From Arthrinium phaeospermum (lineage: Eukaryota > Ascomycota > Sordariomycetes > Amphisphaeriales > Apiosporaceae), in NCBI GenBank assembly GCA_006503535.1, contig QYRS01000004.1:2294001-2358000 (forward strand): DNA of 64,000 nt. Direction: 5' to 3'. The notes under the pieces are model-generated. The model saw nothing but the letters and a program-made list of their open reading frames with translations, did no database searches and was not told where the DNA came from. This document shows, one piece after another, positions 11,190 through 24,449 of this stretch. A program made the translations under genes and the position numbers. Each line of letters begins with the position of its first letter. Position 1 is the first letter of the stretch.

Positions 11190-14100
11190 GACCGGATGCC
11201 AGATTATATCGGTTGGGGTGATGGAAATAAAACCTATCCGGGGTGCAGAAGAGGCGGCAGGTCATCTGCATATATATTCGAGTGCAACCCACTTTGGTGC
11301 CTGAAGATCTTAGACAGTCGGTACATGTGAGAATGTACGAGGAAACGGTGCCTTGCAGCTGTCTTTCGTTAGCACTTGCGTATCTGGTGTGGGCACGGAA
11401 GCTTAATGCGCCCCTGCTCGCTCGCTTTCTCACTCTGGGTACTGCCTGGGATGGTGGGTATACGAGCGATGGCCGAGCCCCCACAGTCTCGATCCGGTCA
11501 TGAACGCATGCGTCATACTCCAGTTTCTTCGAGGTGCCGGAGTTATGTGCCCTCGGGGCCCCCTTGTACACAACAATGTACTGTACCGAATCCGAGTACC
11601 GGCTTGGTGCGTGCCTGTCCTCAGGCCCTCTGGCCCTGCTGAGCTTTTCTTTTCGTCCTGTCATGGTCATAGTCATGTCAAGTCAAGTGGAGCGCCTGTC
11701 TCAGTAACTTCGGCCGAGATTGTTCAGTGTTGGTGGTGTAGGGCCAAGTGGGCGGAGAGCGCAATAGACTCGCTAGCCTCGCAAGCCCCCCTGCTCGTAA
11801 AGGCACGCCGCACCACCCACTCAGGCTTCAGCACCTGCTAGCCAAGGAACCCCTCAGCCCGGCTTCCATGTACATACAGTTTCGACCATTGGGAAAAGCC
11901 TAATTCTTCATCCCATCCCAGGTTACCCCAGGGCTGGAAATGGGACGAACTGAGCGGTGAATGGAACTTTTGCCGAGGAGGACTACCCTAGCGACCTACC
12001 AGCCTACATACCGTTGAACAATTGATAAGAGCGAGCGAGCGAACAAACTCGCGACCGCGTATTCATTAGCCCTTAACTCTGCTTCGACTCATCCGGTCGG
12101 GACAGCTGATTACCGAGCTGATGGCAGCTCCAGCCTGCTACGTAGCATGGGATGAGCATGAAAGGGGAATAGGGGTCCCAGAAGCACTGCCTTATGATTC
12201 AATCACTGTCGATGATCTGTAGATCTTGGGTACGTATACTAGCATCTTGATCACGGTGCGGGGGAGTTCAGGTCAGTTGCACAACTGGGCAAGCAGCGTT
12301 TCTGGTGAAACAAAACTGGGCGCCTCCGCCCTTCAAGGTGACAGCATGAATCGGACGGAAATATGCTTATCGGAGTTGGATGAATAGGGAAATGGTCGCA
12401 GGGTGCAGCTGCAACGCTGCGAGGGCCAAGAACAGCCTCTCCGAGAGAGGGTGAAGTCACACCCACAATGCTCCTGGCCGTGCCTTGGAATGTGTCTAAT
12501 GCATTCCAGCTGGGTAGAACAGGTGTTGCGTGGTAATGCCGTCGGAACAGAGCGAGCGAAGCGCAACACCCACCGAACCCATTCCCCCTGCGCTGATCTT
12601 CAGGATAAAAAAAAGAAGGGTGTCGTGGTTCCACCCAAGCTTGGAGCTCCTTCAGGTGTTTTCCAAGCTTTCTGGAAGAAAATCCCCGGTTCTTTTTTTT
12701 TTTCTTCGGCGCCCATAAACCAGGAACCACCCTTGTTGGATTGGTCAAACCCGGTTTCTGTTGCCCCGATGACCGACCACCACCACAGAATGGGAATGTG
12801 GTAGCCGTGCAATAATCCATCGGCCTGCAACCATCAGCTTTCAGGTTCCTTTATTCCTTTTTCCTCTCTCGTATGTAAATGAACAATAGACAATGGCAGT
12901 AGCTGAAGATATCAATACATTTTTGATGTTTGTCGCACCTTTGCCAACCAATCTCCCGGGTACGAAGAAGAAAAGTTTTCTCCATGGTGAGACCGGCGTT
13001 CCCGTAGACACATGAGCTTTTCAATTCGGGATGCCGAAGTCTCCGAGTTAACCTGAAGAGAGCATGGACACCATGTCCGAAAATAGCCACTATAGCCCAC
13101 TTGGGAAATACGAGTTAACTCCGCGCAGGGTATGATCTGGTGATTTGTATGGATGCTCGGCACGATACGACTGTAACTACCGCTTGATAAAGTGGCTTTT
13201 CTCTCTTTTTTTTCCTCACCAGATCGCCCCGAGTACCACTGCACCTTACGAGCGCCCGAATATTGCAAATTGCCACTAGGATTTTCGGTCGGAACCGCGA
13301 GACAAGAGTAGAAGGCCCACGGGGGAGGTTCTGACGAGGTGTGGTGGATGCTGGGAAAAAACGAAGAACCTTCTCTTCTGCCACTGACAACGACCGAACC
13401 TTAATGGTCAGCTGTGAACGAGCAGTCACGTCAGCCTCAGCGGAGGATGAGATGCTCAGCCAGGACTAACTCACCATGCCGTGGCACTAGACTTTCTGGT
13501 CGGTCTTGCTTGACCAACGACGTGAGAGAGACGTCCTCTGGAGCAGTGGGCAGTGATAAGGCTACGTTTATCGTCCATCCAACCACAGACCGTTGTCCAT
13601 TATTCTCCGAGCTATACTAGCATGATGGATATCCACAGGGGCCACTTTGTCCCATCATCCGAACTTCAGATGACACCCGACTGTTGGGAGCCGGGGGGCA
13701 TTGCTGTCTGTTGAAACTCGACCGCGCTTACATCGGCAACTGGGTTGTGTACCGGTACTGTATTTATTACTAAAACTTGAAATGCAATGTTACATCTTGA
13801 TAGCCATCTATGCGACGCGACCACGTTCTTTTTCGCAGAATGCCGTTGATGACGTGAGTCTTGCGGCTTCTTGTAGCTATTGACAGCCACTACGGAGTAC
13901 TTCAGGCGGATATGCAGTCATCATCAGTGAAGTGTACTACTACGCACAAAAACTTGCCGGCAATCCGTTGAAAAACAACCAAGCCACAAGCCTCTCTGCG
14001 GTGGACCTTGCTAGCATCGACTGGAAGCCTTGGGTCTTAGCACAAACACAAGAGGAACAGAAACTCAATTGCAAACGCCATTGGAACTGATATGTAGCCC

Positions 14101-14653
14101 GCCAGCCCACGACGGTTGGGCTGTGCCTGTTAGCCCTTCCCCAGACCGCATGCGCGGAGCGGCAACGATGAAAACACTATTCAGCGGCACTCCATCATCG
14201 CCCGGCAATAGTTGACCCGGGCGTCGAAAGCTTTAACTCGCTCGCGTACCGTCTGAGATCCACCAGTTGGGTAGAGCTCGTCGAGGTAGCTGCGATGCTA
14301 CCATGCCAATGATGCTTGCGCGCTCCATTGTTCGCGAGACTACTTGAACTTTGAGTTCGACCAAAGGGGTAGCGACGCTGGGAATAACTAAGTTTTGACA
14401 AACTGTCCTGAGTCGTTAGTCGATACTCGAGGGCTGGACCGTCGTCGGGATGCCAGTGCCGGCATAATGAATAGCCAGGCCCAGTCGACCCAGGCCATTA
14501 CTCGTAGTTATCATGCCACGGCGGCGCCCGCCCTATGGAGAGAACTCCCCATCTCATGGCATCTGCACCCGGAATCCGGGGAAAGTCGATCGGTATTTCG
14601 AGCGTTCATTCGAGCGAGCGGGGAAGAGCACTGGATCCAACGCCATGATCTCA
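11190..14653. other. 3.5-kb intergenic region without supportable gene
   Basis: I find no recognisable coding or RNA gene. Open frames of up to 189 codons (12251-12820, minus) carry long Lys/Phe runs from homopolymers and no family motif. Region 13400-14650 shows scattered open frames on both strands with no splice-joined continuity. Confidence 0.45.
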
Positions 14654-15078
14654 TTACAACACTCCATCGTGTTCGCCGGGTAATCTTTTTACACGCTTGT
14701 TCTCCCAATTGTCGATGTCTTTGGCGGCCAGCCTCTGTTGGGGATGACAAGTAGTTAGTCTACCGCCGCTGACGTTTCGACCATGTGTTGGCTGGTAGAG
14801 AGAAAACTTACGTAGTACTCGTCCTTCATGTTGACCTTGCGGCCTGCCTTGCCCACCCCCAGCTCCTCATCCCGAGTCATTTGCCGCACCCTGCGGTCGT
14901 GCTTCTCGTAGCGGACGGCGGTGGCTGGCGTCAACACGAAGGAGCCTGCCACGATGATCGACATGAAGGGTAGGCCGAACAGCAGAAACGGACGCTTGGC
15001 CATGAGCGCTCGGTACTTGGCGGCGAACGTGTTCGTCTCGCCGGACCCGCGGAATTTCTTGTTCGGGAAGACGGCCAT
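14654..15078 (-). CDS. cox16: Cytochrome c oxidase assembly protein Cox16
   Basis: Mitochondrial inner-membrane assembly factor needed for biogenesis of complex IV (maturation of Cox1/Cox2 modules). Two exons, 15078-14812 and 14734-14654, give 115 residues, close to the usual fungal length. Positions 3-25 carry a basic matrix-side segment (FPNKKFRGSGETNTFAAKYR); a single membrane helix lies at about residues 31-51 (FLLFGLPFMSIIVAGSFVLT); then the family-specific DEELGVGKAGRKVNMKDEYY. Exon 2 supplies RLAAKDIDNWENKRVKRLPG ending EHDGVL, the hallmark Cox16 C-terminus. It lies head to head with the Mec1 kinase gene, with 534 bp between start codons. Confidence 0.95.
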
Positions 15079-15612
15079 GATGTTGAGAAAAGGCAGTCCA
15101 ATCTCCGAGGTGCCTATGCGATCGCGCGCAATTGTGTAGTATTTCCAGCCGTTCGGGTGACGTTGCGCATACCCTTGCGCAGTTGGGGCAGTTGTCGTGA
15201 AGATAAGGAACAGTCGATCCTCAGCTTGCTGGGTCCCGGGGTGCCAGGATACAACTCTGATTCTTGTTATGAGTGTGGCAGTGCGACGAGGACATTGATT
15301 ACTTGTAAAGCAAAAAGTCGTGTGACATCAGTGCAAAAGATCCGAGCTTTCAATTGAACTGCGCATGTTCAGCCCAGTCTCCAAGGGTCTTCGGATCAAT
15401 CTCCAGTCTTCCCAACCGACCAATTGATCATCATCCTTACATAAGCGATGGGCTACGCAAAGCTCACGTGATGTCGCGTTAGACCCTGCTTTTGGCAGTC
15501 ACCCACCTACCCACCACTTAACGCGTGGCTCTGGTTCAAGCGTGCCAATACACTCACACCAAGTGCGGACAGATCACATCGTTGCGCCGCCGAGCCTGGA
15601 TCTCACCCAGTC
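15079..15612. promoter_or_regulatory. Divergent promoter region Cox16 / Mec1
   Basis: This 534-bp spacer holds both 5' flanks. I see no clear TATA element, as is common for housekeeping genes. A cacgtga E-box-like motif lies near 15466-15472; its use is unproven. Confidence 0.4.
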
Positions 15613-18600
15613 ATGAGCATGGCACCGACGTCGCACGGTCGCAATGGCCAGCCAGGCCGAGAGAGCCTCGGTAATGGCGCTGTCAACAATGGACCACCGC
15701 CCTCTACACTGGCAGCTCAACTGGTGGAGAACATCTCGGCTTCCACGAGGTCTTCGAGGCCCGACGAGACCGCAGAGCTCAAGAAGCTCTTCGGAGTGAT
15801 TGAGGAAGTGAAGAACAACCCAGACACCCTGGAGTCTCATCAAGACCGCATTGAGCACAACCACATGCTGATATATGTCTTCGCCCGCGTGGTCTTGGAA
15901 GGCTTGAAATGGGACGATCCATTCGCCGACCGAGAGCACCTGCATTCAGAAGCGTTGAGGGCGATTAACTTTCTCAAGGTGACAGTCAGAGAGACCCCAG
16001 AGGTTTTGGTTTTCTCGTCGTCTGATGCGTCATTCATGTTCCGCGGCAGCGAACCCCTTTGGCTATGGATCCTACCACGAGTGCTTAAGATGCTGGGGCA
16101 TAGCCAGTGCCTTAACTTAACTACGGCCATTGAATCTCTGTTTCAAGACTTCTTCATAGTCATCGGCCAAAATGGGTTTCTTTGGCCTGTTGCCTCAAAA
16201 CTGGATCAATATATGAGGAACAATTTTGACGGTATGACAATGATCATAGATATGCTACACAAAGTACTGACAATGCTTGATAGCACTCCTGGGACATCTG
16301 CGCGAAAGCAGGGTAAGCCGCTCGGGGAAAGATATACCACTGCGTCTGCGGCTACCATCAGATGCGTATTTGAAATCGCTTGCCGCCACTGACCTGGAGA
16401 GGCTCCAGCAGCAATGCACATATAAGGTGCTGACATGGTCTCATGCTCTTCGCCATATCTGCAGTCTTGTATCTATCCTGTCAGGCCCCCTGGGCCTCGA
16501 AAAGCCTGGGATCGGTATCGCCCCAACTACCAAGCCGATTCCATGGTTACTTGACGCATACTCGAGACTCCAGAACCACCAAGACTGGTGGCGTGGCAAC
16601 AGTCCGAGCTGCCTTCCCTTGATACTGCAAAGTACGCTACGAGTAGCTACTCTGCTCGAAGATGCTGCCTTTGTTGATAACTCGCTCAAATACAAGGCCT
16701 TCGCCTTACTTATATCCATGTCTATTGGCCTGTCGAAACAGTTCGAGTATTTGATGGACTGGGAGTTAGATAGAGACAAGGCAAGCCACTTGCTATGTAC
16801 CGTCATTCTCAAGATATCAGAAGAGTGTCTAAGCAATAAGCCGGTGGCAAGGTTGGTAGCATCTCAGCTGATTCCTGCGCTTGAAGCCATATCGATGCAA
16901 GGAGCGATATTCATGGAAGGCACGGATTCAATGGTGAGTTCATAGCAGTTTCGACTAGGCTAGACACTGACCATGATACAGCGAAGTTTAGAGCTGCTCC
17001 GGCATGTTGTCTCGAGTACAAAACCAGCCACCCTAACCGAGGACCTGCAACCACAGAATTTTGAGGATAAGCAGCTACGTCGTCAGCTACAATCTCTGAG
17101 TCTGGGCTCTTCTGACCCTCCAACGGCTGATCGTCCGACCAAAAGACGGAAAGTGACTTCCGAACCTCAAATACAGTCTCACATCCAAAAAGAGTTATAC
17201 CGCCTCCTGGGATGCCAACCAAATGACGATACCAGCAATTTGGAGCAGTCGGTTCTGTAAATATATACCCCTCCCTCTGATTGATCAATACCACTAATAC
17301 TGTACAGGGGCGCTTTTCCTCGGTTGCAAGACACAGACCGGGTTTCCCTAATTCATCTACTTGGTTATATGTGCTGTGCCGCTGATAACACGCTGCAACC
17401 ATCATCGACATCCGGTTATTGTCCCTCGGAACTGACGTGTCTATTCTGCCAAACATCGGCAGGCGAGAAGAGAGTATCTCAATCCTGCGACAAGGGAGTC
17501 AAAGCGACCGTGCTATCTGTTTTCAATTCTCTAGTCGCCTTACCAAGCTTCAACCAATCAAGGGAACCTCGGGTTACGGCAATGGTGGCATTAAGGCGTC
17601 TCGCGAGACATTCGGATGAAGCATTATTCCTCGATGCTGACACGTCTGCTTCTGTTCTATGGTGTCTCAAGTCGCTGAACAGCTCGTCTAGAGAGTTGAG
17701 AATTGCTACCGGGTAATACGACATCCTCTCAGGCAATACTCACATGATACTAATGCATATGTAGACGTACCCTTCCCGCACTATTGGCAGGAGACTCTCT
17801 CCCAGAGGCTCAAATACATATAGCCCAGAAAACGCTAGGCCCCGCAATCACAGTGCTATGCCAGATTTCGGACCCTCACCTTACCGAAACCTGTATGATG
17901 GCTTGGTCTCAGCTTGGCCGGTGAGCATCTCTCGAACATTCTCGTGTCATGTAACTAATGGAAATAGTGTCGTTTCCGATGACAACCTTGGACTTGTTCT
18001 GCACAAGCTTGTAGAGTATCTGGGATCGGCTGGCACTATCACATCCGCATCAGCTTTTAACGAGGTAGGCTTCCAAAGGCACCAATGATAATGCCGCTTA
18101 GCTGATTGCCCGCATACAGATTATCTCTCTTGCTCGCTTCAAACGCGTTTCCACGCGGCAATTGTTCGAGCCGTACTGGAAGTCTCTTGCTTACAGTGCC
18201 CTCAAAGAACTTGCATCACAGCCCAGGACTGCAAGTTTACTTGCTGACATGCTAGAGATGAACGTGGCTCAATTCGTCATGATCACTCAGAAATATGCTC
18301 TACCATATCTGGTTTCCGCAGGAAAACGGGATGTTATACAGAAGATTGCTGAGCTCCGCAAAGAATCCCACTCGTGGCAGCCGTGCCTCGACGTTGACAA
18401 TGTTGGGCCGATTTTGGCGTTTCTGTTGGTCAGAGATGCAGAAAACATTCCCGAAAACGCTATGAACTCGCTCAGAGAAATATCTTCTCATTTCGACGAG
18501 CTCGCTTTTACCGACCTACTCAAGATTGAGCCAGTGATGACCTCGTTGGAGTTACTCAAGGCTGCCGGGGATGCGGATGAACCGCGAAAAACACATGTAA

Positions 18601-21600
18601 GTGATGGCACTCAAATGACCCTTCGCTTTCTGACATATACTTTGCGAACAGATCAGAAGCGCCTTTACCCTTATGGCAAGCCTAATCCAAGGAGATACAA
18701 GACAGAAGAAGGCAGCAACGGGACGCTTTCTTGCGCAGAATGCTCTTGGCATGATGGCCAGACTGACTGATATATTCAATGAGCCAATGAACTCCCGTTC
18801 GACAACGTTTAGAATCGACGAGCAGAAACGTTGCATTAAGGCGATGGAAGAAATGATCCGGATAGGGAAAACTTCCATAAACATAGCGAGACCTCAGGTA
18901 CGTTGGCCCTGCTCATGTGAAGCGCAAAACTAACTTGACAAGATATCCGCATGCGTCCTTTCTGCTATAGGGCAGGATGAGCTACGGGCGTGTTCATTCT
19001 CATGCTGGTCCGCCATGATCTTCAGCTTGGATGAAGGCGATGTCGAAGACTTGATCCAGACGACTTTTTTCATCATCAATCATTACTGGAATTTCTTTGA
19101 CGAACCAACTAGACTGGGATGCAAAGGGCTTATCAAATTCTTGCTTGATAAGTACTCGCACGTTCTTTCAGCAAATATCAGCAAGCTTCCATCGTTCAGT
19201 CATATTAGCGATCTTTCAGAAGCCGAAGGGAGACTGAGCGCACTGCGAAAACCTGTCGACAGCCGAACAGCATTCAAATTGCTTGCTGAACGTGTGCAAC
19301 ACGAGAACTCTGGCGTGGTCCTGCAGGCTTTAAGGGAGCTAACTTCGTACCTTCAGAGGCAGCAAGACTACATCCAGGCTTCGGCGGTGAGCGAACAACC
19401 TGACACAGTCATAGCATCATTGACACGTGCGCTACTTGATTGTGCCTCGAGGTATGCAGGCGAACAGAACGAGATCAGTCAACTATGTACACAGAGCATT
19501 GGCTTGGTAGGGTGTCTTGACCCGAACCGAGTCGAGACCGTTCGTGAAGAACGCCATCTCGTCGTCCTGAGCAACTTCGATGACCATAGCGAAACTACCG
19601 AATACGTTTTGCGCCTACTGGAAGACGTACTCGTGAAATCGTTCCTCGCAGCCACTGACACCAAGCAACAAGGGCTATTATCCTATGCCATGCAGGAGCT
19701 TCTAGAACGTTGCGACATTGCCAGCGCCATCAGATTGGCAAAAGGAAACTCTACCAGAGATGCGGAACGCATTTACAGAAGATTCTTGTCTCTGTCGGAT
19801 CAAACGAGAGAGGTTGTTGTGCCGTTCATGAACTCCAGGTACAGACTTGGTCCGATGGCGCAACAACAGGTAGATTACCCTATATTTCGCCAAGGCAGAC
19901 CATATGCGACCTGGATGCGGAATTTTGCTCTGGATCTGCTCCGTCGCCCGCAAAACGTCTTTTCGGGGCTCATATTCGAGCCTCTTTGCCATGTCATTCG
20001 AATCAAAGACTTATCGACCGCCGAGTTCCTGTTCCCGTATCTGGTTCTTCATGTCATTATAAGCAAAGAAGATACTCGAGAAGTATGCGATAACGTGCTT
20101 CGCGAGCTGCTTATGGTCCTGCAACACGAGGTCCAGGACAATGCAAGCTACATCGAACGAGAAGAGAAGAAATTGTATTACGAGGTAAGGACCAAACCTC
20201 TCCACAAGAAGACAAGTACTGACATGTGTAGGCCATCTTTCGAGTTCTTGATTACGCGATGCGATGGCTACAATCCATGCGATCCAAACCGAGCCAGAAC
20301 GCTGATGAAGTTGCTGCCATGCAGAGGGTGCAGATCATTCTCGACTCCATCCCGGCCGAACTCATTTCTAAACGAGCAGTAGAGTGTAAAGCTTATTCGA
20401 GGGCTCTCTTCCACCTCGAGCAGCATATTCGTCAGGTCGAAGCATGTGCGATGGGCGGCGGTGAACGGGAACGTCTGCTTCAGAGACTCCAAGAAATCTA
20501 TACTCAAATCGACGAGCCTGATGGCTTGGAGGGAATATCTGCTCACTTGAAAGTGCTGGACATCAATCAGCAGATCCTTAGTCATCGCAAAGCAGGAAGA
20601 TGGGCCGAGGCCCAGACGTGGTATGAGATCAAGTTGGCAGAGAATCCTGAGAATATTGACATTCAGATTGACCTCCTCACTTGCCTCAAGGAGTCTGGGC
20701 AGCATGGTATGAGAAGCTACACCCTTGCCATTCATTACGGGTGTCCACTGACACGTGTACCTAGATGTTCTCTTAAACTACGTCGAAGGCATCGAGAAGC
20801 ATACGGCCATCACAACGATCAACCGAATAGTACCGTACGCAGTGGAAGCTTCATGGGCCACGGGAAGGTGGCAGACGATGCAAAGATTCATGTCTAGATA
20901 TGAAGGAGACTGGACGGAAAACTTCAACGTGTGCATTGCACGTACTCTTCTTCATCTCCAAGCTGGTCGAACGAAGGAGTTCATCGAAGACCTCAGGACT
21001 TTGAGAGACCGAGTCGGGTCGTCGATGACCTTCACAGCGACGTCTTCTCTTCATGCTTTCCACGAAGTAATGTTGAAATGCCATGTACTGACCGATCTTG
21101 AACTCATTGCTGGGGTCAACAACGAAGAGGGACAGCATCCCCAGGATACCCTCAAGACGTTGAACAGGCGCCTTGAAGTCCTAGGATCGTATGTGGCTGA
21201 TAAGCAGTATGTTCTTGGTATCAGGCGAGCTGCAATGGAGTTAAAGAGGTTGGTTCTCGTCCTTAACGTATCATGGCCACATAGCTAACCCTCAGAAAGA
21301 CCTCGTTTCAGCGACCTAGATATCTCAGCCTTGTGGCTTTCGAGTGCAAAGCTTGCGCGAAAAGCCAACTCGATGCACCAGTCGTTCAATGCTGTTTTAC
21401 ATGCATCCCAACTCGGCGACAACTCAGCCACTATTGAGAACGCTCGGCTACTGTGGAAACAAGGTCATAACCGGAAAGCGATACAGACGCTGCAAGGCGC
21501 AATCTCCAATAACGTGTTCCTGAACAAGAGCTTTGTCAGTGAAGAGTCGTTCGAAAAGAGTGTAGAGACACAACAGAATATGCTGGTTGCTCGTGCGCAT

Positions 21601-23529
21601 TTGCTCCTAGCCAAATGGCTTGACGAAACTGGCCAGACACATGCCAGTGCGTTACGGCAACAGTACCAGAATGTCCCGAAGAATTACGGAACGTGGGAAA
21701 AGGGCCATTATCATCTCGGCCGGCATTACAAGAAGGTACTCGAGTCGGAGAAGACGCTCAAGCCGGACGATCAGAGTGACGAGTTTCTCACAGGCGAGAC
21801 GGCAAAACTGGTCATAGAGAACTATATTCGGTCGCTCAACTACGGCACAAAATACCTTTACCAGACTCTGCCGAGAATCCTTACGCTTTGGCTTGAGCTT
21901 GGAGCTCAGCTAGACAAGGCGCCTGCGAGCAAGGTATCAATCTCGCGAGAGCTACACCACCGCCGAAAGACGCAGCTCCAGTCGCTCCATTCCTACCTGT
22001 ATAAGTATATACAACGCATGCCTGCATACATCTTCTATACGGCACTGCCCCAGATTGTTGCCCGGATTGCACACCCCAACAATGAGGTTTTCATGCTCCT
22101 CGAGTCAATCATCATTAAGGTTGTGGAGGCACATCCGAAACAGTCCCTTTGGAGTCTCTTTGCCATCCTCACTTCCAAGCAGGCTAATTCGGAACGTAGA
22201 GCGCGAGGGCAACAAATCGTCCAAAAGTTGAGAGGTACATCGAAGAAGGTCGAAGGTGGTTCGTATGACCTCAAAACTCTTCTGCGCATGGGCGAGAAGC
22301 TAGCAGACCAATTACTTCTTGCTTGCAACAACGGGGATTTCCAGAGCAACAGGACAACACATGCGAGTATCACAAGAGACCTCAACTTTAACCACAAATG
22401 CACGCCCTGCCCATTGGTGGTGCCCATTGAGACCTGCCTCACAGCCACACTCCCTACCCTGACAGATAACGTCAAGAAGCATAAGGCCTTCTCGCGTGAT
22501 GTCATTACTATCGACTCCTTTCTGGACGATGTTCTGGTGCTTGGGTCGCTGGCTAAGCCACGAAAGCTTACAGCTAGAGGGTCGAACGGCAAGAGCTACG
22601 GCCTGCTCATAAAGCCCAAAGACGACTTACGGACCGACCAGCGCTTGATGGAGTTTAACAGCATGATTAATCGCTCACTCAAGCGCGATGCTGAATCCAG
22701 CAGGCGGCAATTGTATATCAGGACTTATGCTGTCACACCCCTGAACGAGGAATGTGGCATCATTGAGTGGGTAGACGGGCTCAAGACTCTACGAGATATC
22801 CTTCTGGTCATTTACCGATCACGCGGTGTTGGACCTAATTATAACCAGCTCGCACAGCAGATGAAGGATGCAGTGACTGGCGATAAGAACATACGGATCT
22901 TCACCGAACAAGTACTGGGACAGTTTCCCCCGGTGCTCCCGCACTGGTTCATTTCGCAGTTCCCAAACCCATCGGCATGGTTTGCTGCACGATTGAAGTA
23001 TACGCGATCATGCGCGGTGATGTCCATGGTTGGAACCATCCTGGGGCTGGGTGATAGGCATGGCGAAAACGTGCTTCTGGAGGAGGGCAACGGCGGCATC
23101 TTCCATGTGGACTTCAATTGCCTGTTCGACAAGGGCTTGACGTTTGCGCAGCCCGAACGCGTTCCGTTCCGGTTGACTCACAACATGGTGGCGGCAATGG
23201 GGGTGTACGGATATGAAGGGCCTTTCCGCCAATGCTCGGAACTCACATTGAGTATCCTGAGGCAGCAAGAGGAGACACTCATGACGATTCTCGAAGCCTT
23301 CATCTATGACCCGACACTAGATCTGCAGCGTGATAAAAAGCGCAAGAACGAGGTGGTCAAGTTGAACCCAACCAGCGTGGTAGAAAGCATCAGAAGGAAA
23401 GTGCGAGGCTTGCTACCAGAAGAGAGTATCCCGTTGGGGGTTGAGGGCCAGGTTGAAGAGCTTATCAAACAGGCAGTCAATCCTCGGAATCTGTCAGCAA
23501 TGTACATTGGTTGGTGTCCGTTCTTGTAA
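15613..23529 (+). CDS. mec1: ATR/Mec1 checkpoint kinase (UvsB; PI3K-related kinase)
   Basis: Nuclear Ser/Thr kinase that senses RPA-coated single-stranded DNA with its partner Ddc2/LCD1/UvsD and triggers the DNA-damage and replication checkpoint. Twelve exons: 15613-16231, 16284-16933, 16982-17256, 17308-17712, 17765-17920, 17968-18064, 18120-18596, 18652-18897, 18943-20184, 20232-20706, 20765-21248, 21300-23529. Together they encode about 2,451 residues, the expected size. The N-terminal two thirds is HEAT-repeat helical; a FAT domain covers roughly 1300-1950. In the kinase domain Lys2147 (LLIKPKDD), Asp2294-Arg-His (GLGDRHGEN) and Asp2313 (HVDFN) are intact. The last 33 residues form a FATC ending MYIGWCPFL. 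HVDFNCLFDKG and the linker CPLVVPIE separate it from Tel1/ATM and Tor. The final intron's acceptor could be AAAG (21299) or CAG (21311), both in frame. Confidence 0.95.
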
Positions 23530-24449
23530 TCTGGGAGAGGGCGCGCGCGGGGGTGCGAGAATTGAAGGGCAACGAATCACGAGAAGATGGCTGTTACTAT
23601 ATCATAAAGCAAAGTTACGTGTATTATTTATAAAAGTTGGAAGCATTCTCAGAAGGCACTGTGGTTTTTAAAGAGCTGCCGAGGACAGCAGATGGGTTGG
23701 CTTGATTTGGTGGATTCAGGGGTTGAGCAAGATTGAATTGGCAGGCCTGCAGCTTGTGCTTGTCCGCTGTAGTTTGTAGCTTGGGTGCGTTGCGTGACAA
23801 TACGTCATTTCCAGATTGAAGTGCAGAGTACAATCGATGATTGAGTACGTTCAGTTTCTGTCTGCATAATGAAGAAAATTGAGTAAATTTAAGAGAGCCT
23901 GACCAATTCGAAATTTATTAAAATATTTTCAGTCGAATTAGCTTACATTTGCCTTACCCCCAGTTGAGTTGCTTGCCTAGCATGTTGGTAGGCCCTTTGC
24001 AGGTTGCTGCCTTGGAATTTGTAGAGGCCGACGCGTCTGAATGAAAACCCCCCGACTTTTCGCAACCTAGATACCTACCTGACCTACTTAAACCACAGAC
24101 CCTTTTCCCAGACAGCCCGGGCCATTGACTTCATCAAATAAATCCCACCAACCTCTTTCCACCCTTTCACCATCTCTCTTTTGATTTTCAAGCTTCCCAG
24201 GCATCGGATTTTTGGTTTCTGACCTGATAGTTCCAGATAATCCCAAGAGAAATCTATTGGATCGAGTCGCAAACACCACCTTTGACTGGCCCTTGAGAGC
24301 GAGGTTTCCCGCGTCGCGTCTTGCTACTCTCAGACCATTCCCCCCAAACCTTCTTCATCCCGCAGCACACAACACAGCAGAGGGCTTGCGAGTGTCATAC
24401 TCAATCTCATACAAATTAAACACGCTTCAGTTTGAATCCCATTGGCAAT
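23530..24449. other. Intergenic region between Mec1 and the PARP-finger gene
   Basis: AT-rich stretch around 23860-23960 is probably the Mec1 3' flank. Pyrimidine-rich sequence with many CCC/TTC tracts at 24090-24400 looks like the promoter and leader of the next gene. No coding sequence is recognised. Confidence 0.5.

Noticed and set aside
11182..11676. 164-codon minus-strand open frame
   Set aside because: No family features and it overlaps the likely promoter of the hypothetical gene at 10444-11076.
12251..12820. 189-codon minus-strand open frame
   Set aside because: Contains Lys runs from A-tracts and no domain; an opposing frame covers the same bases.
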